The notes beneath the pieces are model-generated. The model was not told the DNA's origin. It saw nothing but the letters and a program-made list of their open reading frames with translations, and made no database searches. Shown one piece after another: positions 12,018 to 25,136 of a DNA stretch of 64,000 bases. The position numbers were made by a program, and so were the translations under genes. Every line of letters begins with the position of its first letter. The first letter of the stretch is position 1. The stretch lies in assembly GCA_026874595.1 (NCBI GenBank), contig CM049317.1, positions 1,295,108-1,359,107 on the forward strand. The letters run 5' to 3'. This stretch comes from Sipunculus nudus. Taxonomy: Eukaryota > Annelida > Sipuncula > Golfingiida > Sipunculidae.

Positions 12018-13963
12018 CTACTGTGCGACCGTGTCCGACTGCTGCCCTGCTAAACATAAAATACACATATATTGTAATTAGATTAGAATTCAATATACAA
12101 CAAGGTAATTTATAAGATTCCAAACTTGAAAGTATAGAGCAAATTTACCCCCCCCCCCCCCACCCCCCCACCCCCGACTCCCCAAGTAATCAGTTAACTG
12201 TCGGGTATAGCATGGAGTTATTTTACTTATAAACCTTATTGGGTATATCATGAAGGTATATATTGGAAATGATAACTTATTGTACATAACTAAAGGAAGC
12301 CCGTACATATGACTTTACATTATCGCTGCTGCTAGTTGTACTCGCTGTCACCTTGTTACAATCAGACGGTAGCATTGTTTTGTTTGAAAACCTTCCTCCT
12401 GGGGGCCTAGACGTGAATGTTTTTTTTTCTCTGACACTTGATTCTGATTCTTTTCAAATTGCATGGCAGTCAACCGAACAAACTAGTTCCCATATTTATT
12501 TACATTAATTAATATAACATTTATTCAACAATATAACTCTGTCTCCAGCAGTTGAGTATCTTAATGCTATTAACTGGGTTCTCATCCTATGCACATGCGT
12601 CCATAACCTTAACATATTTTATCAGTTATACCTTATGGTGGCTGTTGACATTCAAGTTATACCTGATGGTGGCTGCTGACGTGCACGTTATACCTGATGG
12701 TGGCTGTTGACGTGCACGTTATCCTGATGGTGGCTTCTGACATGCACGTTATCCTGATGGTGGCTTCTGACATGCACGTTATAGCTGATGGTGGCTGTTG
12801 ACGTGCACGTTATCCTGATGGTGGCTGTTGACATTCAAGTTATACCTGATGGTGGCTGCTGACATGCACGTTATCCTGATGGTGGCTTCTGACATGCACG
12901 TTATACCTAATGGTGGCTGTTGACGTGCACGTTATCCTGATGGTGGCTTCTGACATGCACGTTATACCTGATGGTGGCTGCTGACGTGCACGTTATACCT
13001 GATGGTGGCTGCTGACGTGCACGTTATACCTGATGGTGGCTGCTGACGTGCACGTTATACCTGATGGTGGCTGCTGACGTGCACGTTATACCTGATGGTG
13101 GCTGCTGACGTGCACGTTATACCTGATGGTGGCTGCTGACGTGCACGTTATACCTGATGGTGGCTGCTGACGTGCACGTTATACCTGATGGTGGCTGCTG
13201 ACGTGCACGTTATACCTGATGGTGGCTGCTGACGTGCACGTTATACCTGATGGTGGCTGCTGACGTGCACGTTATACCTGATGGTGGCTGCTGACGTGCA
13301 CGTTATACCTGATGGTGGCTGCTGACGTGCACGTTATACCTGATGGTGGCTGCTGACGTGCACGTTATACCTGATGGTGGCTGCTGACGTGCACGTTATA
13401 CCTGATGGTGGCTGCTGACGTGCACGTTATACCTGATGGTGGCTGCTGACGTGCACGTTATACCTGATGGTGGCTGCTGACATGCACGTTATACCTGATG
13501 GTGGCTGCTGACATGCACGTTATACCTGATGGTGGCTGCTGACATGCACGTTATACCTGATGGTGGCTGCTGACATGCACGTTATACCTGATGGTGGCTG
13601 TTGACATGCACGTTATACCTGATGGTGGCTGCTGACATGCACGTTATACCTGATGGTGGCTGCTGACATGCACGTTGATAAGACAGACGGTACGACTCCA
13701 CACCCGCCTCAAACAGTCTGACCAGACCTTGCCCGACGTCGGCGCACTCAGGTAAACTCATCAGACGTCCAGCCATGCACAGTATCACCTCCTGCTGTGC
13801 CCTCAACCCGTCCTGAGCACTGAACACACCGACAAAGGCAAATATATGTAGAAACTACGTGCCGCCCACAATAAAAGAACATCAGTTCTCATTGCAGCTT
13901 TGTCGACACATGCGACGGGTTGCACTCTGAGGTCACTATACTGTGACATCACTTCAGTATCTC

Positions 13964-14035
<72 letters not shown>

Positions 14036-17000
14036 CAGTATGCTTATACACGGAGTGGTTTGGGAACTCCGTTAGCCGACTTGAAGTGATCGAGTATATG
14101 ACACGGATTAACCTAAGACGATTTAAACACAGACTGCACCAGGACACTGGGGCAATAGAGACAATTTAACACATTGTACCAACAATATCATAATCAGAGT
14201 GAATAACACCCAGAAACTTTTTACACAAGCAGGGTAACTACACTTACTTGCAAAGGTCCAGGTTCTTGACTGCATCTCCGTGTGTTTGTAAACAGTCGTG
14301 TCCTACAGTTATCACAGGACAGCCTACAAAGTCAAACATTTTACAAGCATATACTGTTTACAGGTTGACAGGGGAGTCTCGGAACAATGGTTGAGTAGCA
14401 TGACCTTCATTTTTATCAGGGATTACAGCACGCGTCAGTGTGTTTAATCACTCATTCAACAGCCTTAATAAGCATTCTACATCATTTATTAAACACCGCA
14501 ACAAAAAAAAAAAACACCCTAAGCGGAACAGCTAACAAAATATCTTGTGCCACAGCCGCCTACAAATCTTAATTGCAAGACCACAACAACCTTGTCCCAC
14601 TATTTTACTAATTAGCAGCCTGCGTGTAGCCCGTCATACCAAATGAATAAAAAATGCAAATGATTATTTGTAGGTTTATATTATAAAATAAAGTTTCCCA
14701 ATTTGACACCAACGGAAGAATATAACCTTCTTGTCTTTATAATGAAGGTTGTAGCTACCAGCTGTAAGTAACGAATATTGAATAGAAAAATATTTAAATA
14801 TCAACATCTGAGACTGGAATGAATAAATGTAATTCTGCTTCCGTAAGTAAATTTAAACAATGCCCTCTTTGATTGATTGCGGATCTGCAGGTTAAGGGCA
14901 CTGCAGGGTTACAATGTGGGTGTGTGTGCGCGTGTTTGTGAGGCAGATCAAGTAATGCTCCCCTTTAGTATATCATTTACACTTGTTTGAAACAAGTGAG
15001 CTCTGTCTGTGGTTTATTCAGTACATGTTGCTTAATATTGTTGAGTTGTTTTCTAACCATTTGATTTATCATTTGGTTATCTTATTATAATAAAAATACA
15101 AAATTATATTTTCTTTTAATTTTGTCAGTTAGGCGTGATCCCTGTTGTATCTGACAACACCAGGAGTCTTCACTTGGAGGCACGTGACGGTAGAGTAGAT
15201 CACAGAATGGTCTGATCATATCTGACGCAGCCAGGAGGGTATGCTTTCATCCCCGTTCGTGTGTGTGTGTTCATGTTTTCTTGTGTCGTGTTTGTGTGTT
15301 TCTTCACAACACAGCTCACGCAATCATTAACGGAACCCAGTGAAATTTTCAGGGCATTTTGGGAACTGACCAATAAAGAACATTTTATTTTGATTTGGAT
15401 CCGGCACACAATCCGGATTTGGGAACGTCCTATAGGAATAATCAAGAAGGTACAGTCACTTATCCATAAATGAACCTGGGAATACGGGCAGAATAAGCGA
15501 CCCACAGGCGAAAGCTCGCATTCCATAGAATGCAGATTTTTAGTTATATTCAATTTATATTCAGTTCATTTTACAGATGCCATAGTTGATGTAAATATTT
15601 ATAAAATTTAAAACCCAGATATGCTATACTTTATCTAGATAAGTTACTGTTAATATGGAGGTGAGATAAAGTTCTCACCTTTACACAGAACATTTATCAG
15701 GCTTTTGATGACTTGTCTAATACTTCTGGCGCTAGATGGCGTCTGTGTGAACCTTCCCCAGTATCCGGGCAGACATCCGGTCACTGCCAGCTTCCCTTCC
15801 ATCAGGTCCACGGCACATGTCTCCACCTCCCGCAGACCAGCCCTGTAAACGTACGACAAAAGCCAAGTTAAAATACCATTGTATCATATACTTAACCACC
15901 GTCATTCTCTCATGAAACAAATGTCTGAAATCTATCAGCGTGCTGCCTGACTATACGGCTGTATATAAGTTTTATGGCTGGATAGTTGATCAGCGTGCTG
16001 CCTGACTATACGGCTGTATATAAGTTTTATGATTGGATAATTGATCAGCGTGCTGCCTGACTATACGGCTGTATATAAGTTTTATGGCTGGACAGTTTAT
16101 CATCGTGCTGCCTGACTATTCAGCTGTATATAAGTTTTATGATTGGATAATTGATCAGCGTGCTGCCTGACTATACGGCTGTATATAAGTTTTATGGCTG
16201 GATAGTTGATCAGCGTGCTGCCTGACTATATGGCTGTATATAAGTTTTATGGCTGGATAGTTGATCAGCGTGCTGCCTGACTATATGGCTGTATATAAGT
16301 TTTATGGCTGGATAGTTGATCAGCGTGCTGCCTGACTATACGGCTGTATATAAGTTTTATGGCTGGACAGTTTATCATCGTGCTGCCTGACTATTCAGCT
16401 GTATATAAGTTTTATGATTGGATAATTGATCAGCGTGCTGCCTGACTATACGACTGTATATAAGTTTTATGGCTGGATAGTTGATCAGCGTGCTGCCTGA
16501 CTATACGTCTGTATATAAGTTTTATGGCTGGATAATTGATCAGCGTGCTGCCTGACTATACGGCTGTATATAAGTTTTATGGCTGGATAGTTGATCAGCG
16601 TGCTGTTGACTATACGGCTGTATATATGTTTTATGGCTGGACAATTGATCAGCGTGCTGCCTGACTATACGGCTGTATATAAGTTTTATGGCTGGACAGT
16701 TGATCAGCGTGCTGCCTGACTATACGGCTGTATATAAGTTTTATGGCTGGATAGTTGATCAGCGTGCTGCCTGACTATACGGCTGTATATAAGTTTTATG
16801 GCTGGATAGTTGATCAGCGTGCTGCCTGACCATACGGCTGTATATAAGTTTTATGATTGGATAATTGATCAGCGTGCTGCCTGACTATACGGCTGTATAT
16901 AAGTTTTATGATTGGATAATTGATCAGCGTGCTGCCTGACTATACGGCTGTATATAAGTTTTATGGCTGGATAGTTGATCAGCGTGCTGCCTGACTATAC

Positions 17001-20000
17001 GGCTGTATATAAGTTTTATTGGCTGGATAATTGATCAGCGTGCTGCCTGACTATACGGCTGTATATAAGTTTTATGGCTGGATAGTTGATCAGCGTGCTG
17101 CTTGACTATACGGCTGTATATAAGTTTTATGGCTGGACAGTTTATCATTGTGCTGCCTGACTATTCGGCTGTATATATGTTTTATGGCTGGATAATTGAT
17201 CAGCGTGCTGCCTTACTATACGGCTGTATATAAGTTTTATGATTGGATAATTGATCAGCGTGCTGCCTGACTATACGGCTGTATATAAGTTTTATGATTG
17301 GATAATTGATCAGCGTGCTGCCTGACTATACGGCTGTATATAAGTTTTATGGCTGGACAGTTTATCATCGTGGTGCCTGACTATTCAGCTGTATATAAGT
17401 TTTATGATTGGATAATTGATCAGCGTGCTGCCTGACTATACGGCTGTATATAAGTTTTATGGCTGGATAGTTGATCAGCGTACTGCCTGACTATACGGCT
17501 GTATATAAGTTTAATGCTTGGATAATTGATCAGCGTGCTGCCTGACTATACGGCTGTATATAAGTTTTATGGCTGGACAGTTTATCATCGTGCTGCCTGA
17601 CTATACGGCTGTATATAAGTTTTATGGCTGGATAGATTATCAGCGTGCTGCTTGACTATACGGCTGTATATAAGTTTTATGGCTGGACAGTTTATCATCG
17701 TGCTGCCTGACTATACGGCTGTATATAAGTTTTATGGCTGGATAGTTGATAAGCGTGCTGCCTGACTATACGGCTGTATATAAGTTTTATGGCTGGACAG
17801 TTTATCATCGTGCTCCTTGACTATACGGCTGTATATAAGTTTTATGGCTGGATAGTTGATCAGCGTGCTGCCTGACTATACGGCTGAATATTAGTTTTAT
17901 GGCTGGATAGTTGATCAGCGTGCTGTCTGACTATACGGCTGTATATAAGTTTTATGGCTGGATAATTGATCAGCGTGCTGCCTGACTATACGGCTGTATA
18001 TAAGTTTTATGGCTGGATAGTTGATCAGCGTGCTGCCTGACTATACGGCTGTATATAAGTTTTATGGCTGGATAGTTGATCAGCGTGCTGCCTGACTATA
18101 CGGCTGTATATAAGTTTTATGGCTGGATAGTTGATCAGCGTGCTGCCTGACTATTCAGCTGTATATAAGTTTTATGGCTGGATAGATTATCAGCGTGCTG
18201 CTTGACTATACGGCTGTATATAAGTTTTATGGCTGGACAGTTTATCATCGTGCTGCCTGACTATACGGCTGTATATAAGTTTTATGGCTGGATAGTTGAT
18301 AAGCGTGCTGCCTGACTATACGGCTGTATATAAGTTTTATGGCTGGACAGTTTATCATCGTGCTCCTTGACTATACGGCTGTATATAAGTTTTATGGCTG
18401 GATAGTTGATCAGCGTGCTGCCTGACTATACGGCTGAATATTAGTTTTATGGCTGGATAGTTGATCAGCGTGCTGTCTGACTATACGGCTGTATATAAGT
18501 TTTATGGCTGGATAATTGATCAGCGTGCTGCCTGACTATACGGCTGTATATAAGTTTTATGGCTGGATAGTTGATCAGCGTGCTGCCTGACTATACGGCT
18601 GTATATAAGTTTTATGGCTGGATAGTTGATCAGCGTGCTGCCTGACTATACGGCTGTATATAAGTTTTATGGCTGGATAGTTGATCAGCGTGCTGCCTGA
18701 CTATTCAGCTGTATATAAGTTTTATGGCTGGATAGTTGATCAGCGTGCTGCCTGACTATACGGCTGTATATAAGTTTTATGGCTGGATAGTTGATCAGCG
18801 TGCTGCCTGACTATACGGCTGTATATAAGTTTTATGGCTAGATAGTTGATCAGCGTGCTGCCTGACTATACGGTTGTATATAAGTTTTATGGCTGGTTAG
18901 TTGATCAGCGTGCTGCCTGACTATACGGCTGTATATAAGTTTTATGGCTGGATAGTTGATCAGCGTGCTGCCTGACCATACGGCTGTATATAAAGCAGGC
19001 CGCAATCCGGTCCGATCCGCTCTGTTTGGGACTGCTAGTCCACTGCCACTCTAGACTCAGACTTGAGCATTCCCGGCCATATAAAAATGTCACCTATTTC
19101 AGATTTGTGTTCGTAATTTTTCCACCATATGTAAAAAAATTAACAAGGTTTAGATTTATAATATTTCATAGCAAAATCATAAATGAAACCAAAGTCCATA
19201 ATTCTAATAATAAATATATTCCATTTCCAATATATAAGCAGTTTTCTGTGCTTGACAGGGTTGTGATCACTTTAAATATCTAACTTGCTAAAACGTTGGG
19301 GGATTATACCCTTATCATCCTTGTATTGAGGGCCCTGTAATGACGACCCTGATCACTGACCAATGCAACAGTCCTATAAATCACATGGCAGGTTTGTCCT
19401 CTAATAACTATACAGGGAATTACGGTGTCCGGTCAGCTCTGTGTACGACCTCTCTAGGTCTCGGTGTAAAGATATCAAGTTACCCCCATTACAGCCCATC
19501 CTCCCACTGTAATCTGTATTATATTTCAGATTACCCCCGGGGAAGACTTTACATGCTAGCAGACTTGTTGGCTGACTATGTGTATGTACAGACTTTACTT
19601 GCTGGCTGATTATATTATGTACTGACTAGACTATGGCTCGATATGTTCATATACTGACTTGATTTGCTGGTGTTGTTTATGTAGTAACTTGACCTGCTGG
19701 CTGACTATGTTTAACTTCTGACTTGACTGCCAGCTGACTTTGTTTGTGTAGTGACTTGACATGCTGGCTGACTATGTTTAACTTCTGACTTGACTTACTG
19801 CTGACTTTGTTTATGCACTAACTTGACTTGCTTACTTATTGTGTCTATGTACTGACTTGACTATGGCCGACAATGTTTACGTACTGACTTGACATGCTAG
19901 CTTGCAATGTTTATGTACTGACTTGATTTGCTAGCTGACTATGTTTATTAAGTAACTTGGCTCACTGGCTGAGACTATGTTTATGTAGTGACTAGACTTG

Positions 20001-22699
20001 TTGGCTGATTGTTTTTATGTTTAGACTTGGACTGTTTGCTGACTTTGTTTGTTTTCTGACTGGACTTGCTGCCTGACTATGTTTATGAAATTAGTTAAAT
20101 TGCTGGCTGACTATGTTTCTTTTCTGACTTCACTTACTGTCTGTGTTTATGTACTGACTTAACTATGTTTATGTACAAACTTGTCTTGTTGGCTTACTAT
20201 GTTTATGCAGTGACTTGACTTGGGACTGATTATGTTATGTACTGACCTGACATGCTGGCTGACTATGTTTATGTACTGGATTGCTCTGCAGACTGACTAT
20301 GTTTTTTAAGTAACTTGACTCGTTGGCTGACTATGTTCATATACTTGCTCGTCTTGACGCTGTCTATGTTATATACTGTCTTGACTTGCTAGCTGACCTT
20401 GATTGTGTACTGACTTGATTTGCTGACTGACTATAGCCATGTACTGACTTGACCATGGCCGGCAATGTTGATGTACTGGCTTGACATGCTAGCTGACTAT
20501 GTTATGCACTTACCTGACTTGTGGCAGGCTATGTTTACATACTGACTTGATTTGCTAGCTGACTATGTTTATTTAGTAAATTGACTCGCTGGCTGACTAT
20601 GTTTGTGTACTTACTTGACTTGCTGGCTTACAGTGTCTATATGTACTGACTTGACATGCTGGCTGACTATATTTGTGTTCTGACTTGATTTGCAAGCTGA
20701 CTATGTTTATTTAGTAAATTGACTCGCTGGCTGACTATGTTTGTGCACTTACTTGACTTGCTGGCTTACAGTGTCTATATGTACTGACTTGACATGCTGG
20801 CTGACTATGTTTGTGTACTTACTTGACTTGCTAGCTGACTATGTTTGTGTACTTACTTGACCTGCTGACTGCAGGTTGTGAACGGGTATCCGGTACTCTT
20901 CACAATGTGCCACTGGTGAATGCAACGGTAGGTGGCGCCACATCTGTTGGCGTCAGCTTTGTGAAGATGAACATTAGTTATAACAAAGTATGCATTACAG
21001 ACATCATCATTTTAAATTATGCCTTTCTTCCTGCCATGGTAACACGTGCCCTCGAATATCTCTTTCATGAGTCACGAGCAATTTCAGGATAAATGTTGGT
21101 CTCAGGAAACTCTCTCTTCCTATCTCTCTCTCCCTCTCCCTCTCTCTCTCTCTGTGCATGTTTGTTGCTGTTTGTCAATCCGACAGTGAAGCATCGTGTC
21201 GTGGATGTTATTTTAGTCCCATTGGAATATTTAATAATCTACGGTTTTATTATCACATCATATACAAGAAACGACTATATAGTTAAAACTGGCTGTTGGT
21301 GAGGTAGGTCATCAGCCGTGGGTGTCAATTTCCGAGAGTGGAAATGACTGACTTTTCATGCTACAGTCAGTTGGACTAGTGGTGGGCCGATCATCGAGTT
21401 TTATCGAAAGTCAGTCGGTTTGCTGCCACTTTCAAGCGCTCGATTACCAATGGCAACTATCGATTAAATCGAGTATGACACGGTAGATGCGAGAACGGAG
21501 GATGTAATAAAACCTCTGTGAACTGGCTGGGAGCTGCAGAATTAGCGGGGAGTTTTGTAAAGAGATGCACATTGCACAATATGGGGTATATAGCGTTAAA
21601 ATGCTCCATAAATTATCCGGGTCTATGCAGCAAGTAGATGTCCTGGATTGTCATTCAATTTTTGATTATTGTAAATAATTAAAATGAATTTTTTTAAAAG
21701 AATGTTTACCAATAATAGGAAAATATAAAAAAGGCAAAAACTTCTTTTCTCGCGTTTGGTTAAGAAAGTAAAGTTTCACGGATAACTGCAGGTTTCTTTA
21801 TATTTGCCTAAACCGATTATTAATCGATCATCAATCGGTTTGCTCAAACCGATGATCGATTATGAAAAAGGAACCGTCTCCCACCACTAGTTAGGACATG
21901 TTTTTAGGTGTGTATTTGTCTGAGCGGGAAAAAAAATCTGTTTTTGCGATGCCACATCTTTTTATGACTGCTGCAAAGGATACTACAACGTCTTCTGTCC
22001 GAGCGGGCGGTATGCGGATTGGGGAAGTAGTACGTGGTATGCAGAATGAGAATTCCCTTAAATGAGTGTCTTATTCCGCATTTCGCATACCTCTACCGTA
22101 TGCGGGACGCCCGTGTTGAGCAAGTTTTCATAAAGGTTATATGAGGCTTTATGCATTCTGAGGTCAACACTGGTGTCAATACCCGTTGTCTCGCTATAAT
22201 TTTAGACCGGCACATATTTCTATCCGTACAGTCTACCAGTATTTTCAAACCATTACTTAATGTCACGCATCTAATTAGAAATTCGAGCAGGCATACAAAG
22301 TACAAGGTTGGTGGCCATATATGAAAATACGTCACTCTAACACCATAAACTGGATACAAAAGTCCGTGTTACAATCTATGCGTAAAGGAAAGAATATTGT
22401 TGATTATATCAAATAGATTGTACGTCGGCGGATGGATTGTCATCAACAAATAATAAGGGCAGACAATAAAACACTTGAAACGATGCGCTGTTATTGTTCA
22501 CATTATTTAAAAAAATAGATGATCATGGAATTTTAAACCAAGAACTTGTGTGAAATCCAGTATATTAAAAGCAAGTCTTTCTTATATTGTCCATACAGTT
22601 TATTATATTGCTGACCTGTCACTTTCTTAAACTGTAGAATAAATCTGACTCACCAAGACTTGCGCCGGCCACAACAATTAAAATCAGACAGGTCCACAT
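12018..22699 (-). CDS. SCP2: secreted 12-cysteine protein, paralogue of SCP1
   Basis: Exons in order: 22654-22699, 20857-20956, 15679-15842, 14248-14323, 13650-13819, 12018-12049. Joined they give 588 bases and 195 residues. Exon 1 encodes a signal peptide (MWTCLILIVVAGASL). The mature 12-cysteine pattern matches SCP1 at every interval except one (29 against 30 residues). Phases (1,2,1,2,1) and exon lengths also match: 76 and 170 bases are identical in exons 4 and 5. Shared words are few: GYPFT-x-C, VLCKGCP and LC-x10-C. This argues for an old tandem duplication under selection on the disulphide scaffold. Introns 2 and 5 are mainly minisatellites. Exon 5 ends inside the first unit of the 31-bp array, and 31-base steps could offer many alternative donors. 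The last exon is least certain: neighbouring acceptors at 12046 and 12041 give other tails. Function is unknown. Confidence 0.72.
12627..13675. repeat. 31-bp minisatellite carrying copies of a splice donor
   Basis: About 33 copies of a 31-base unit. Read on the minus strand a unit is GTGCACGTCAGCAGCCACCA followed by TCAGGTATAAC. The unit nearest SCP2 exon 5 is the end of that exon plus its GT donor (after 13650), so the whole array repeats an exon-intron junction. Copies between about 13000 and 13470 are almost perfect, those at the left edge are mixed. Confidence 0.95.
13966..14030. repeat. (TA)n microsatellite in SCP2 intron 4
   Basis: About 32 uninterrupted TA units between SCP2 exons 4 and 5. 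Confidence 0.95.
15935..18992. repeat. 55-bp minisatellite in SCP2 intron 2
   Basis: About 56 copies of a 55-base unit (GATCAGCGTGCTGCCTGACT, ATACGGCTGTATATAAGTTT, TATGGCTGGATAGTT). It nearly fills the acceptor half of SCP2 intron 2 and ends about 90 bases from exon 3. A higher-order copy is clear: the variant series starting GATAGATTAT at 17631 recurs in the same order at 18181, exactly 550 bases (10 units) later. Each unit contains TATATAAG, so it offers a TATA-like motif, but no transcription start is implied. Confidence 0.95.
19000..19554. other. Non-repeat part of SCP2 intron 2
   Basis: Between the 55-bp and 34-bp arrays. No exon-like segment with matching splice phase was found. Confidence 0.5.
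19555..20856. repeat. Degenerate 34-bp minisatellite starting at the SCP2 exon 2 donor
   Basis: About 37 strongly diverged copies of a unit like TTGACTTGCTGGCTGACTAT + GTTTATGTACTGAC. Read on the minus strand, SCP2 exon 2 ends GGTCAA, followed by the donor GTAAGTACACAAACATAGTC. Many units reproduce GTCAAGTAAGTACACAAACA or a mutated form, so the array descends from the exon 2 donor junction. It is the oldest-looking of the arrays. Confidence 0.85.
21377..21889. mobile_element. hAT-like MITE (non-autonomous)
   Basis: Termini TAGTGGTGGG and CCCACCACTA are perfect inverted 10-mers, and ATCGATTA-type motifs recur in inverted order inside both ends. Flanks are GTTGGAC (left) and GTTAGGAC (right), an 8-bp duplication with one base lost, as hAT elements make. 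No transposase frame is present. It lies in SCP2 intron 1. Confidence 0.65.
22093..22340 (-). other. Unassigned minus-strand ORF in SCP2 intron 1
   Basis: An open frame of up to 88 codons with several cysteines lies between SCP2 exons 1 and 2. A possible acceptor (TTCTAATTAG) and donor can be drawn, but the resulting phase does not fit exon 1, which ends in phase 1. The cysteine spacing does not match the SCP scaffold. Probably chance. Confidence 0.15.
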
Positions 22700-24444
22700 G
22701 ATGACGTTGTCTCAGGAGGATTATCACGGACCTCCAGTGACGCCGGTAAAATACATGATGTGTAACGTGACCGTGCACCTGCCGTGCTATAATCTCCTAA
22801 CGGTACTCATCAATTATCTATATCTGCATAATACCTCCCCCGTAAATACCGCATCAGTGTAAATTCAACACAGTTAAACAATGTCATTTCAGGTTTTCAG
22901 GCCAAGTACACAAATAAAAACTAAGTTGTAATTTTCAAAATGTATGAATGGACCTATTTTATGCAACCCAGGTGTCCTGCGATATCAAGTTTGAAAGCAC
23001 ACGTGTTCAACATGGTTTAAATTATGTCATTAAGTGCTGTTAAACCAAGCTGTATGCTGTTCATAATCACCTGACAGGTTAGCAGTGCATTTTATTAAGC
23101 AAATTTTCTCCTATTTTAAGTTAAATATTATATAGTGAATAGTTCGGTATTTTTTCAAAGAAATGTCAGAATGTCTGTGTTTGTGTTAATGTGAAATGCT
23201 TACAAGAAAAAGAAAATACTTGCCCTTTTCCACATATATAAAGTATATGCATAAAGCGTAAGATAAACCTGGGAACTTACACTTAACTCGGTCACGATAC
23301 TTTCTCGGACCTCTCAGATTTGACTATATTGTCAGTGTAATTAGACACAAACACAAGTACATATAGAACAAGAATACACAGAAAAAATAGCACCACATCG
23401 TATGGCATCCGACTTTTTCTGTGTATTCTTGTTTTATATCTCCATGAGATGGGCCAGCATGGCCATTCAAACATCTCTCTGTATAACACAAGTACATACT
23501 GTACTTTTTTATGGATGTCACACTTTGAATATGAGACGTAAAAGGGTATATAACTAGTGCCTATATAAGAGGTTTACGTGCGGTTTGGAAACTGCCCTAT
23601 AATGACTATTGTGTTGTCAGTGGCTGGAAGTTTCCCTTTGAGACAGAGAACAATATTATCAAAATAATATTGTGCATGTACAGGTCTAGTAATTTACTTT
23701 TTTCTTTTACAGCTGACAGAGGGAAACGTTATTTGTCTAGTTTTATTGGTATACAAACACAAGTATAGCTTGTCACTGGAGAACCAGCACGTGTATACAT
23801 ACGTGCAGACACATAAAAGCGTTTTCAGAAAAAGAACAGAAACCGTTGTTAACAAAATTAAGTTTATCATACTTCATCACATATACAAATACAGGTACAA
23901 AATGAATATATTCCACTTTAAATTCCATATTATTTTTAAATATTAAAAAATTCCATATTAAAATGAAATTCCATTTTATAAGTGTGATTTAGCATTATAT
24001 TGCAACTTTAAATTTAAGCGTGCATATAATAACTGATACTTCATCAACTTCCTTCCTATTACCACTAATTAGAAATTCAAGCGAATTTGTTTTCTTTGAC
24101 TTGGGAAATTGTAAACAATCTGATGCAAAATATTTATCTAGTAGTTATTATTGTTGTAAATCTTTCATCTAATTAAGGGCAGGACATTGCTGTTTAAAAG
24201 CGCCGCCTATGTAAAAAAGAGATGTACACGTAATGTCCACGTTTATCAATCCACGTACACACGTCTCGAGTAAACTGGATATAAGAAAATATCTGGAATG
24301 AAAAATGAGCCATTTTAGCAGTATTTTCATGCTGTAAAAGAAATTTCGCTCAGCTTCTCAGCTATCTGTTCGAGTTTATGGTGTTGAGTATTGATAAGTT
24401 TTAATAATTTGGCAAAAATCGGGTTATATGAATATATGAACGGT

Positions 24445-24448
<4 letters not shown>
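22700..24448. other. Intergenic region between SCP2 and gene B
   Basis: Contains the SCP2 promoter side (22700-22850, no clear TATA box) and then AT-rich DNA. Nothing codes convincingly; short ORFs at 23290-23520 share an inverted pair of phrases (TACACAGAAAAA near 23370 and TTTTTCTGTGTA near 23412), a small hairpin. Confidence 0.45.
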
Positions 24449-24479
<31 letters not shown>

Positions 24480-24492
24480 TATATAAATATTT
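24449..24492. repeat. (TA)n microsatellite
   Basis: TA run ending in AAATATATATAAATATT; 3' of gene B. Confidence 0.9.
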
Positions 24493-24615
24493 AGGTAAGT
24501 GATAGATCTGAGTCACTATCGCCTGTTACTCAGATCTATCACTGTCCTTAAAATACCATGCTCTGTTACTTATAGAGCGGTGTGTGACCGCGGAGAAACG
24601 ACTGCATTCTCACAG

Positions 24616-24618
<3 letters not shown>

Positions 24619-24669
<51 letters not shown>
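24619..24669. repeat. (TA)n microsatellite
   Basis: About 25 TA units, 3' of gene B, about 120 bases past its poly(A) signal. Confidence 0.95.
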
Positions 24670-24673
<4 letters not shown>

Positions 24674-24785
24674 CAATATATTGTCGCTTTTTATAGCAGC
24701 CATCTTCTGCTGTACAAAATAAAATCTGCATACTGTTCCCTTACGAGGCTAGTTCTGTTCATAATGGTCTATCAGCTCGGGCATC

Positions 24786-24791
24786 TTTATT
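24786..24791 (-). terminator. Poly(A) signal, gene B
   Basis: AATAAA on the minus strand about 350 bases past the gene B stop codon (25137-25139). It is the first canonical signal downstream. Confidence 0.5.
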
Positions 24792-25136
24792 TTAACTCCA
24801 TCATCAGTTACTTCTGACCGAAGACGCTGCAAAACAAGAAATAAAACGGATTCATGTATAATATTTAATGGTCTTTACCTTTTAAATCCCTAGCTTTGTG
24901 AAGAAAAACTGATTTATCTCTTTTGGCAATTATTTTTGGTAATAATCGATATATCCACACTGTATCAGCATGATATGTGCTGTTTGCAATATTGGTCAAT
25001 GTGATCAGAGTAGTGACTGACATTGTACAGGATCTATTCGACTGATGTATATATATAATGAGGGTTTTTCTACTCATGCAGGGAAATAATTATTATTAAA
25101 TACATTTTACTTGTATCTTCAGATATAGTTATTGTA

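Noticed and set aside
15935-18992. Row of TATA promoters
   Set aside because: TATATAAG appears in each unit simply because the unit is repeated; it lies in an intron with no sign of initiation.
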